Part shown: in pieces, positions 20,502 through 30,653 of the stretch
How positions within the stretch are numbered: the first letter of the stretch is position 1
How the letters are laid out: each line of letters begins with the position of its first letter
NCBI GenBank assembly: GCA_003142095.1
Contig: PLON01000017.1
Span: forward strand, 66,651 to 130,650
Length of the DNA stretch: 64,000 nt
Origin: Acidimicrobiaceae bacterium
GTDB lineage: Bacteria; Actinomycetota; Acidimicrobiia; Acidimicrobiales; RAAP-2
Direction of reading: 5' to 3'
Position numbers and translations under genes: made by a program
The notes under the pieces: model-generated
Database searches by the model: none
Seen by the model: the letters and a program-made list of their open reading frames with translations, nothing else
Told to the model about the DNA's origin: nothing

Positions 20502-22384
20502 TGAACGGTGAGCGTCACCGACGACTTGTAGGGCACCACCGTGCCCGCGGCCGGCGTCTCCTTCAACACCTTCGTCCACTTCGTCGTTCCGGCGTCGTGG
20601 CCGGTCGTCGTGAAGTAGAGCACCGCCTTCTTCATGGCGGCATAGGCCTGGGCGTAGTCGTCGCCCACGACGTTGGGCGCGGCGCGCGGTCCAGTACTCG
20701 TCGGGGTTGTGGTGGTCGTGGTCGTGGTCGTGGTCGTGGTGGTACCCGACGTCGGGGCCGTTGTCGTGGTTGCCGGAGGGGCCGTCGTAGTGGTGGTTGA
20801 CGCGCGCGTGCCCATGGAGCGCTGCAAGATCACGGTCGCCCCACGGGGCACGGCGAGTGGATTCAGGGTGCGTTCGTACAGCACCTGCGCAACGTGGTTG
20901 ACCGGGGTGACGTTCGAGTAGATGCGCCGCGACGCCGGGCACTGGGCGACCACGTGTAGGGCAGTGAGTTGGGCTTCCGCCTTACTGCACGTTTCGCCGA
21001 CGATCGACGTCGGCAACGTCACAATGGCCGGACCCTTCGACACGTGTACGTCAATGACCGCGCCCGACTTCGCCTTCGCGCCGGCGAGCGGCGACTGACT
21101 CACGATCTGGTTCTTCGGCACCTTCGCGCTGTTGACGTCGATGACGTCCAGCGTGAAGCCGTCACTCGCGATTGCCGTGGACGCCTGCTTTGTACTCATA
21201 CCAACCAGGTTCGGCACGGCGTAACTCGACTTGAAAACGCCCGACTTCCAGACAATGCCCGCCGCGATGGCGAGCACCACGATGATAATCGCCGCGACCA
21301 GGAAGCCTCCGCGTCGACTGGTCGTTCTCGGGAGGTCGTACTGCGAGCGTTCAAAGCGCGGCGTGCGACCGACCGGTCCGACGGGTCCGCGCGGCGTAGA
21401 TCCAACGCCGACAGTTTGAGTGCGCGACACTCTGGGAAACGCGCTCACAGTGGGCGACGAGCCGGTGATCTGCTCGGCCGAGGGAGCATTGAACCCGATG
21501 GAATGTCTGGGTGAGAGGGGCTCGAACTGTGACAGTAAGGGCATCTCTTCCGAGCCGGGGCGCACGACGAGCGGACTGGTATCGCCGACGACGGCGCCGA
21601 GGCGCGACGAGAACTGTTCGGCGTCAAGACGTAAACGTGGATCGGGCACGGCGGCTTGCGCAAGCACCATGTCGAGCGTGCCGAGTTCGAGTCGCACCGG
21701 CAGCGGCGTATCGAGACGGGCGCGCAAAATCGCTTCGGGTGTCGTGCCCTCGTACGCGGCCGAGCCCGTCACCGCCTCGAAGAGGATAAGGGCCAGGGCG
21801 TAGACGTCACTCTCGGACGTTGCCGGTTCGCCAATGGCCTGCTCGGGCGAGAGGTATCGGGCGGCGTTGAGAGACATTCGCTCGCGGTACGCGCCCGCAA
21901 GCCCGGCGAGGGCCACGTCGCTCACGCGCACGCGACCTTCGCCGTCGAAGAGGAGCTTCGACGGAGCGAGGTTACCGAGAACGAAACCTTGCTCGTGGAC
22001 GTACGCGAGGGCGCTCGCGACGTCGCGACCGAGTCGAGCCCCGTCGTCCACGCTGAACCGGCGCCCGGCCGCGAGCACGTCGTCGAGCGAGCCGCCGCTC
22101 AGGTACTCGCTGATCATGAAGATGGCGCCCGACTCCTGGCCACCGTCAAAGACGCGCGCGAGGTGAGGATGGCTCAGGGTGGAGGCGCGAATGATGCGGT
22201 CACGAAAAGCGCGACGAATGTCCTCGTGCGCCGCGAGATCCGCTAGGAGAACCTTGACGACGACGCGTCGCTGCAGTGACAAGTCATCGGCCTCGTAGAC
22301 CTCGGCCGTCTGACCAACGCCCAACAGATGGACAATGCGGTAGCGTCCCGCAAGCATGTGGTCGGGAGAAAACGTAGGCGCCAT
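20498..22384 (-). CDS. Membrane PASTA-domain serine/threonine kinase homologue, probable pseudokinase
   Basis: The 628 residues have a PknB-like kinase fold (1-265), a linker, one membrane helix (361-379), two PASTA domains (about 387-525), a Thr/Pro-rich linker and a third PASTA domain. Key catalytic residues are lost: the HRDLKPSN loop reads LGNLAPSK (136-143), so the catalytic Asp is Asn138 and the Asn is Lys143; DFG is DVA (156-158); the helix-C Glu is replaced. Only K44 and the glycine loop GVGQTAEVY remain. It may sense muropeptides or lipid II outside and act as a scaffold inside. Start ATG 22384 lies 7 nt after TAGTGT (22392-22397), so it could be leaderless. Confidence 0.9.
   Translation of the reverse strand: MAPTFSPDHMLAGRYRIVHLLGVGQTAEVYEADDLSLQRRVVVKVLLADLAAHEDIRRAFRDRIIRASTLSHPHLARVFDGGQESGAIFMISEYLSGGSLDDVLAAGRRFSVDDGARLGRDVASALAYVHEQGFVLGNLAPSKLLFDGEGRVRVSDVALAGLAGAYRERMSLNAARYLSPEQAIGEPATSESDVYALALILFEAVTGSAAYEGTTPEAILRARLDTPLPVRLELGTLDMVLAQAAVPDPRLRLDAEQFSSRLGAVVGDTSPLVVRPGSEEMPLLSQFEPLSPRHSIGFNAPSAEQITGSSPTVSAFPRVSRTQTVGVGSTPRGPVGPVGRTPRFERSQYDLPRTTSRRGGFLVAAIIIVVLAIAAGIVWKSGVFKSSYAVPNLVGMSTKQASTAIASDGFTLDVIDVNSAKVPKNQIVSQSPLAGAKAKSGAVIDVHVSKGPAIVTLPTSIVGETCSKAEAQLTALHVVAQCPASRRIYSNVTPVNHVAQVLYERTLNPLAVPRGATVILQRSMGTRASTTTTTAPPATTTTAPTSGTTTTTTTTTTTTTPTSTGPRAAPNVVGDDYAQAYAAMKKAVLYFTTTGHDAGTTKWTKVLKETPAAGTVVPYKSSVTLTVQ
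20712..20741. repeat. Hexanucleotide tract inside the PASTA protein gene
   Basis: Four perfect GTGGTC units and one GTGGTG on the plus strand encode part of a polythreonine linker between PASTA domains 2 and 3. Copy-number change would keep the frame and alter linker length. Confidence 0.85.
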
Positions 22385-22422
22385 CGGCCAAACACTAGTA
22401 ATGATCGGCCCCACGTGACGTT

Positions 22423-25502
<3,080 letters not shown>

Positions 25503-25528
25503 CCCCCTAGTCTGCCAGGTGACTCGAC

Positions 25529-26692
25529 TTACGCTTCGGCGTGAAGCCGGTAGACGACCGACGAGACAATCCCGATGAGGGCGTCCACGTCGTCCGCCGT
25601 GGTCTCGGCTCCCATGGAAAAGCGCACTGATCCGCGCACGCGCTCTGGCGCTACGCCCATCGCCTCGAGCACGTGACTCTGTGAGGCCGCACCGCTCGAA
25701 CAACTCGCGGCCGCCGAGGCGCACACTCCTTCCTGGTCCAACAGAAACAGCAGTTCATCGCTCGCGAGAGCTTCGAAGGTGGCGTGCACGGTGCCGGGTA
25801 CGCGAGCGGCCTCGCTCGACGTCACGCGACAACCCGGGAGGAAACTCAACGCGCTCGTGAGCTTCTGCTGATAATCGAGCACGCGATCGGTGACTTCGTG
25901 GAGCTCGCGCGTCGTTTCGCGAAGCGCCGCGGCGAGTCCGACGGCCGCGGCGACGTCGACTGTTCCGCCGCGATGACCTCGTTCTTGTCCCCCACCGGGC
26001 ACGGTCGCCTCAAAGGCCACATCGTTTCGCACGATCAAGGCGCCGCTATTCACGGGACCGCCGAGTTTGTGCGCGCAGATCGACACCATGTCAATGCTCG
26101 CGGTCACAACCGAGAGATCGAGCCAGGGCGCCGCGGCGACGGCGTCGGTGTGAGTCACCTTCGCGCCCGGCAAGCTATGCACGACAGAACTGACCCCGTC
26201 GAGAGGCTGGCGAACTCCGGTTTCGTTGTTCACCGCCATCACACTCACGAGCGCAGTGTCCTCGCTGAGAGCATTGCGAAGATCGTCAAGATCGACGACG
26301 CCCTCCGCGTCGACGTCCACGTAGTGCACACTCACGGAGTCGTGGTCGCGCGCCAAGAGCGCCGCCGCATCGAGAACGGCGTGGTGTTCGATCTTCGACA
26401 CGATCAACTCCGTGCGTCGATGGGTGCGCCGGTGGTGGTTCGTGACTCCCGCGAGGGCCAAGTGGCACGACTCGGTGCCGCCACCGGTAAAGACCACGCC
26501 ACCGGGCTTCGCACCGACGAAGGCCGCGACTTCGTCACGCGCTTCTTCGACGGCTCGTCGCGCGTCACGCGCGGCGCGGTGGCTGCCCGACGGGTTGCCG
26601 ACAACGCCGTGTTGCCAGCGCGTCATCGCTTCGGTGACGGCGTCGCGGCGCGGCGCTGAGGCGGCGTGATCGAAGTAGTACTGCTTGGTCAT
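25529..26692 (-). CDS. Cysteine desulfurase, IscS/NifS family
   Basis: PLP enzyme that makes protein persulfide from cysteine; 387 residues. It starts YYFDHAASAPRRDAV. Visible active-site parts are H103/H104 (IEHHAVLDA), N155 (AVNNETGV), PLP lysine K209 (CAHKLGGP) and the mobile catalytic C331 in SCSSGAAS. The compact SCSSGA loop fits group I enzymes. It lies immediately before mnmA, suggesting its sulfur goes to tRNA thiolation; Fe-S assembly is also possible because no other donor is seen here. The ATG overlaps the upstream gene by 4 nt. Confidence 0.93.
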   Translation of the reverse strand: MTKQYYFDHAASAPRRDAVTEAMTRWQHGVVGNPSGSHRAARDARRAVEEARDEVAAFVGAKPGGVVFTGGGTESCHLALAGVTNHHRRTHRRTELIVSKIEHHAVLDAAALLARDHDSVSVHYVDVDAEGVVDLDDLRNALSEDTALVSVMAVNNETGVRQPLDGVSSVVHSLPGAKVTHTDAVAAAPWLDLSVVTASIDMVSICAHKLGGPVNSGALIVRNDVAFEATVPGGGQERGHRGGTVDVAAAVGLAAALRETTRELHEVTDRVLDYQQKLTSALSFLPGCRVTSSEAARVPGTVHATFEALASDELLFLLDQEGVCASAAASCSSGAASQSHVLEAMGVAPERVRGSVRFSMGAETTADDVDALIGIVSSVVYRLHAEA

Positions 26693-28053
26693 GCCACGAA
26701 GTACGACTTCACGTTCGTGAACTCTCGCGCGCCGAGCGCAGACAGTTCACGACCGAAACCCGAGAACTTCGTTCCGCCAAAGGGCAGTTCATTCATGGAA
26801 GCGACCATGGCGTTGGCGAATACCGTTCCGACCTCGAGGCCGGCGATCGCTTCGTCGATTTCGCCATCGTCCTGAGCCCAGATCGAGGCGCCGAGACCCC
26901 ACGGCGTGTCATTGCCAATGCGAATAGCGTCGGCGAGGTCGCGCGCCTCGAGCACCACTGACACCGGACCGAAGAGTTCTTCGCAACTCGCGCGTGAGTC
27001 CTCGGGCACGTCGGTGAGGACAGTCGCCGGGTAGTAGTAGCCAGTGCGCTCGGGCACGACACCACCAACGAGAACCTTGGCGCCGCGCTCGATCGATGAC
27101 GACACTTGAGTGGCAAGAAGTTCACGCTGAGCGCTCGAGACGAGTGGACCGAGTTCCGTCGAGGGGTCCATCGGGTCACCGAGCTGAACGGCACCCATTG
27201 CCGCAGCGTACTTTTCGATGAACTCGTCAGCGCGCTCGTGCACCACGATGAATCGCTTCGCCGCGATGCAGGCTTGACCGTTGTTCTGGATTCTCGCCGT
27301 GACGGCCATCGCGACGGTGTGCTCCATGTCGGCGGAGGACGCAATCACGAAGGGGTCAGAACCACCTAACTCGAGAACGCACTTTTTCAGATTCTTTCCT
27401 GCTTCGGCGGCGATCGAACGGCCGGCGCGCTCCGAGCCCGTCAACGTAACGGCGACGATACGTGGATCGGCGATGATGGCCGGCACCTGCTCGACGGCGG
27501 CGAAGACCGTCGTCAAGATGCCCGGAGCAAACCCGGCTCGCACGAAAAGGTCTTCCAGGTACAAGGCGCTGCCCGGGACGTTCGACGCGTGCTTGAAGAC
27601 CACGACGTTGCCGGCGATGATCGTCGGCACGGCCATGCGCACGACCTGCCACAGCGGAAAATTCCACGGCATCACGGCGAAGATGGCGCCGATGGGCTCG
27701 TAGCGCAGTCCGCTGCGTGAGCCTTTCGTGGGCAGGTTCTCCGAGAGCAGCATTGATTCACCGTGCTCGGCGAAGTAGCGCATTGTCGCCGCGCACTTCA
27801 TGGCTTCGCCCTTCGCCGCCGCAAAGGTCTTACCCATCTCGCGCGTCATCAGCTCCGCGACGACAGGAATTTCACTTTCGAGGATCTCCGCGGCCCGGGT
27901 CATTGACGCAGCCCGTTCGGCGACACTCGCACTGCGCCACTTGAGAAAGGCACCGTGGGCGCGAACGAGTGCGTTGTCGATCCCCGCGCTATCGAGAGCG
28001 GGATATTCGGAGATGATCTCCTCGGTGGCGGGATTCGTGGCGGTGAATGTCAT
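26689..28053 (-). CDS. NAD(P)-dependent succinate-semialdehyde dehydrogenase family protein
   Basis: A 454-residue aldehyde dehydrogenase. The folding motif is PWNFPLWQVVR; the catalytic Glu lies in LELGGSDPFV, the nucleophile Cys in NNGQACIAAKRF and the C-terminal Glu in EELFGPV. FNPATEE-like N-terminal wording (ATNPATEEIISEYP) and the short length match the GabD/Sad type. With the aldehyde dehydrogenase and aminotransferase at 38.8-42.4 kb, it could finish the route from putrescine through GABA to succinate, though it is transcribed with unrelated neighbours. Confidence 0.88.
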   Translation of the reverse strand: MTFTATNPATEEIISEYPALDSAGIDNALVRAHGAFLKWRSASVAERAASMTRAAEILESEIPVVAELMTREMGKTFAAAKGEAMKCAATMRYFAEHGESMLLSENLPTKGSRSGLRYEPIGAIFAVMPWNFPLWQVVRMAVPTIIAGNVVVFKHASNVPGSALYLEDLFVRAGFAPGILTTVFAAVEQVPAIIADPRIVAVTLTGSERAGRSIAAEAGKNLKKCVLELGGSDPFVIASSADMEHTVAMAVTARIQNNGQACIAAKRFIVVHERADEFIEKYAAAMGAVQLGDPMDPSTELGPLVSSAQRELLATQVSSSIERGAKVLVGGVVPERTGYYYPATVLTDVPEDSRASCEELFGPVSVVLEARDLADAIRIGNDTPWGLGASIWAQDDGEIDEAIAGLEVGTVFANAMVASMNELPFGGTKFSGFGRELSALGAREFTNVKSYFVA

Positions 28054-28058
28054 GCCGT

Positions 28059-29309
28059 CTAGTCTGCCAGCAAAAGTGGAGTTTCAACCGTGCCCGTGCC
28101 CATTTGTCTCCAGAACTCGGGCTTAAAAATTTTCATCGCCACGAGCGCCACCGCCAGCACGATCGCGGACACGAAGGTCACGTCGCGCACGCCAAAGCTC
28201 CGCGCGAGATCGGCCTGAATGAAAGCCCCCAAAGGATAGAACATGGACAAAGAAAGCGTATACAACGAGAGGATCCTTGAACGCTCGGCGAGCGGAGCGT
28301 GCATCTGGACCGAAGTGTTGAGCCCCGCCAACGCGCCCATGTAGGAACCCCCGAGGAGAACCATCGCCACCATCGAAAACACCAGCGACGGCGCGAGGGC
28401 GTAGAGGACCAGCGACCCGGCCAGGGCCGTGATGGACCCACGCAGCACCAAGATCCTCGACGTGCGCTTGGCCACAATCGGCAACGTTAAGGCGGCGCAC
28501 ACGGCCCCGACGCCTTGCGCGGTCACGAGCCACGTTGTACCGATCTTGCCCGAGTGCAACGCGATGATGGCCATCGCGGGCACCAACGTAATAAACGGGC
28601 TCGCCACTATGGCGACGGCGGCGATGGCGATGATGGGGTTGCGACAGCCCTTGAGGCTCCACGCCTTGCGCGCCCCGGCGAGGGTTTCGGCGAAGAACCG
28701 CACGCGCGTCGTCGGTGCGGGCCGCGGCGCACTGCGCACGAAGGAAAAGACGATCAGCACGAAGATGAACGAGGCGGCATTCATTAAGAAGCAGAGGCCC
28801 ACGGACCCAAGGACGAGTGCTACGGAGGCCAACACGGGGCCGATGATTCGCCCGAGATTGAACTGCGCCGAGGAGAGTGACACCGCGGCTAATACCTCGT
28901 CGGCGTCGACGAGATCGCGCAGGAGAGATTGCCAGGCGGCCCACGAGGCGGAGCTACACAGTCCCTCGCCGACGGCGAGGTAACAGGCCAGCTCGGGAGT
29001 CAAGTGGTGCGTCAATGCCGCAACCGCCAGCGCACTCGCCGTGCAGGCCATGACGAAATTGTTGAGTTGGATCCATCGTTGGCGGCTCCAGCGATCGGCA
29101 ACGACGCCCCCGATCGGCGAGCCAATCAGGGCCGGCGTCCAGGCCGATACCGTCAAAAGTCCTAGCCACACGGGATTTCTGGTCGTTTCGGTCAGATAGA
29201 TGCCCAGCGCCACGCTCTGCATCCAGGTGCCCACCGACGAGACGAATGAGGACGTCATCGCGAGAGCGAAACTTCTATGTCGTAGGGGTGTCAGTGAGGC
29301 AATCGCCAC
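28059..29309 (-). CDS. MFS exporter, EntS/DHA3-like
   Basis: 416 residues with about 12 hydrophobic helices. The N terminus PLRHRSFALAMTSSFVSSVGTWMQSVALGIYLTETTRNP and the loop GVVADRWSRQRW match the EntS/macrolide-efflux (DHA3) family. The first loop motif and LGRIIGPVLASVAL in helix 5 support a proton-coupled exporter. Substrate unknown. GTG 29309 lies 6 nt after TAAGTT (29316-29321), so the transcript is probably leaderless. Confidence 0.88.
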   Translation of the reverse strand: MAIASLTPLRHRSFALAMTSSFVSSVGTWMQSVALGIYLTETTRNPVWLGLLTVSAWTPALIGSPIGGVVADRWSRQRWIQLNNFVMACTASALAVAALTHHLTPELACYLAVGEGLCSSASWAAWQSLLRDLVDADEVLAAVSLSSAQFNLGRIIGPVLASVALVLGSVGLCFLMNAASFIFVLIVFSFVRSAPRPAPTTRVRFFAETLAGARKAWSLKGCRNPIIAIAAVAIVASPFITLVPAMAIIALHSGKIGTTWLVTAQGVGAVCAALTLPIVAKRTSRILVLRGSITALAGSLVLYALAPSLVFSMVAMVLLGGSYMGALAGLNTSVQMHAPLAERSRILSLYTLSLSMFYPLGAFIQADLARSFGVRDVTFVSAIVLAVALVAMKIFKPEFWRQMGTGTVETPLLLAD

Positions 29310-29321
29310 TCAACAAACTTA

Positions 29322-29343
29322 CCGAGGCGGCGGATCGCCTCGG
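29322..29343 (-). terminator. Terminator hairpin after the 39-residue membrane peptide gene
   Basis: CCGAGGCG (29322-29329) pairs with CGCCTCGG (29336-29343) around a 6-nt loop, followed on the minus strand by a UAAGUUUGUU stretch. It overlaps the -10 region of the MFS gene. Confidence 0.55.
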
Positions 29344-29349
29344 CTCACT

Positions 29350-29469
29350 TTAGGAATCGCTCTTGTTACGACGGGGGCGCAGCGCAAACCACCATACGGA
29401 AATGATGGTCGCGAGCGCGCCCAGTACTCCGATGCTCGACTTCACGGCTTTGCTCTTGTTGTTCGCCAT
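29350..29469 (-). CDS. 39-residue single-pass membrane peptide
   Basis: The ATG at 29469 lies exactly 6 nt after a TACGCT -10 box (29476-29481). The peptide has a basic N terminus (MANNKSKAVKSS), a hydrophobic helix (about residues 13-30, IGVLGALATIISVWWFAL) and an Arg/Lys tail (RPRRNKSDS). Flanking terminators on both sides mark it as an independent transcription unit, which argues that it is real. No family recognised. Confidence 0.6.
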   Translation of the reverse strand: MANNKSKAVKSSIGVLGALATIISVWWFALRPRRNKSDS

Positions 29470-29491
29470 CAGAACAGCGTACTAACGAAAA

Positions 29492-29517
29492 ACGCCGGGG
29501 GCGAACGCCCCCGGCGT
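29492..29517 (-). terminator. Intrinsic terminator of the YceI-family gene
   Basis: A perfect 12-bp stem (ACGCCGGGGGCG with CGCCCCCGGCGT, 2-nt loop) lies 18 nt after the gene stop and is followed on the minus strand by UUUU. Confidence 0.9.
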
Positions 29518-29535
29518 CTCGCTACGTCGCGGACG

Positions 29536-30081
29536 TTAGTCCTGCTTCGACGCTTCGATCGTGAGTTGAATGACGATCTTGTTGCTCACAACCAAACCGC
29601 CGTTGTCCAACACCGCGTTGAAGTTGACGTTGAAGTCGCGACGGTCAATCTCCGTCGTCGCCTCGAAACCAACGACGTTCACGCCGGGCTGCATGCTGGG
29701 GTTGGTACCGAGGTACTCAAGGTTGAAAGTGACGGGCTTCGTGACGTCTTTGATGGTGAGGTCGGCGACCATTTCGTAGTCGTCGCCCTTCTTCGTCGTG
29801 ATCTTCGTCGATTTCAGGCTCAGAGTCGGATACGTCTCCAATTCGAGAAAGTCTCCGCTCTTCAAGTGGCCGTCGCGCATTTCGTTGTGGGTGGTAATGC
29901 TGCCGGCTTGGACGGTGGCCTCGACCGACGATGACTCGATGGAGTCACCAATAGTGATGACGCCGGAAAACTCGGTGAAATTACCGCGGACCTTCGACGC
30001 CACGAGGTGGCGAGCGATGAAGTCAATGTTGGTATGAACGGGGTCAACGGTGTAAACGCCGGGAGCGGGAAGGTTGCTCAT
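29536..30081 (-). CDS. YceI-family polyisoprenoid/lipid-binding-type protein
   Basis: 181-residue lipocalin-like beta barrel with the family hallmarks PGVYTVDPVHTNIDFIARHLVASKVRGNF at the N terminus, SIESSSVEATVQAGSITTHNEMRDGHLKSGDFLELETYPTLSLKS in the middle, and LTIKDVTKPVTFNLEYLG. No signal peptide is present, unlike E. coli YceI, so it is probably cytosolic. Start at ATG 30081 with AGGAG 7 nt upstream. Transcribed from a consensus promoter and divergent from a MarR regulator that probably represses both genes. Confidence 0.9.
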   Translation of the reverse strand: MSNLPAPGVYTVDPVHTNIDFIARHLVASKVRGNFTEFSGVITIGDSIESSSVEATVQAGSITTHNEMRDGHLKSGDFLELETYPTLSLKSTKITTKKGDDYEMVADLTIKDVTKPVTFNLEYLGTNPSMQPGVNVVGFEATTEIDRRDFNVNFNAVLDNGGLVVSNKIVIQLTIEASKQD

Positions 30082-30123
30082 GGGGGATCTCCTAGTTATC
30101 AAGGCACTGTGTGTGCTGTCGCC

Positions 30124-30153
30124 ATTATAGTTGCTTCTGCAATTACTTGTCAA
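30124..30153 (-). promoter_or_regulatory. Consensus promoter of the YceI-family gene
   Basis: The -35 TTGACA (30148-30153) and -10 TATAAT (30124-30129) both match consensus exactly, with an 18-bp spacer. It is the strongest promoter sequence seen in the window. Confidence 0.85.
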
Positions 30154-30155
30154 GA

Positions 30156-30177
30156 AGTTACTGATTAAGCAGTAACT
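30156..30177. promoter_or_regulatory. 22-bp palindrome, probable MarR operator
   Basis: Arms AGTTACTG (30156-30163) and CAGTAACT (30170-30177) are perfect inverted repeats around ATTAAG. The palindrome lies 2 bp beyond the yceI -35 box and over the -35 region of the marR promoter, well placed for a dimeric winged-helix repressor to control both genes. Confidence 0.7.
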
Positions 30178-30182
30178 GCCTA

Positions 30183-30194
30183 TATAATGGTGGT
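30183..30194 (+). promoter_or_regulatory. -10 region of the marR-like gene (leaderless)
   Basis: TATAAT at 30183-30188 is followed by 6 nt and then the GTG start, so the transcript should begin at the start codon. Confidence 0.7.
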
Positions 30195-30653
30195 GTGATT
30201 ATTTCCTCCAGCGCGTGTCCGTCCGGTGACGAGAAGGTCGCCCTTTTCGGGCTTCTGTTCGAGACCAACGCCCGTATGTCGAGGGAAATTGGCGCCGAGC
30301 TCGAGGCACGCTGCCAGTTGCCCTTCGCCTGGTTCGACGTGCTCTTGCAACTTCGCCACAACGAGGATGGCCGCTTGAAGATGAGCCAAATGGCGGACGC
30401 CATTGTGCACTCGACTGGCGGCACCACGCGGCTGGTCGATCGTCTCGAAGAGGCGGGCTACGTGCGTCGCGAACACTGCGCGGCCGACCGACGCGCCATC
30501 TACGTCGCGATCACTGACGAGGGCGGCGCCAAATTAGACGTAGCGCTGCTGGTGCACCTGCGCTACCTCGAAGAGAATCTGGCAACTCGTCTCAACGACA
30601 CCGAGCGCAGTGTCTTGACGGGCCTTCTCACAAAACTGAACGCGCCGCGTTAG
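30195..30653 (+). CDS. MarR-family transcriptional regulator
   Basis: 152-residue winged-helix repressor. The DNA-binding core is LPFAWFDVLLQLRHNEDGRLKMSQMADAIVHSTGGTTRLVDRLEEAGYVRREHCAADRRAIYVAITDEG, with the wing motif A-DRRAIYV. N- and C-terminal helices form the dimer interface. It is divergent from the YceI-family gene with a palindrome between them, so autoregulation plus repression of yceI is likely. It converges on ileS, overlapping its 3' end by 4 nt. Confidence 0.92.
   Translation: MIISSSACPSGDEKVALFGLLFETNARMSREIGAELEARCQLPFAWFDVLLQLRHNEDGRLKMSQMADAIVHSTGGTTRLVDRLEEAGYVRREHCAADRRAIYVAITDEGGAKLDVALLVHLRYLEENLATRLNDTERSVLTGLLTKLNAPR

Noticed and set aside
25784..26659. 291-codon plus-strand frame opposite the cysteine desulfurase
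   Set aside because: Shadow frame; the desulfurase has every active-site residue.
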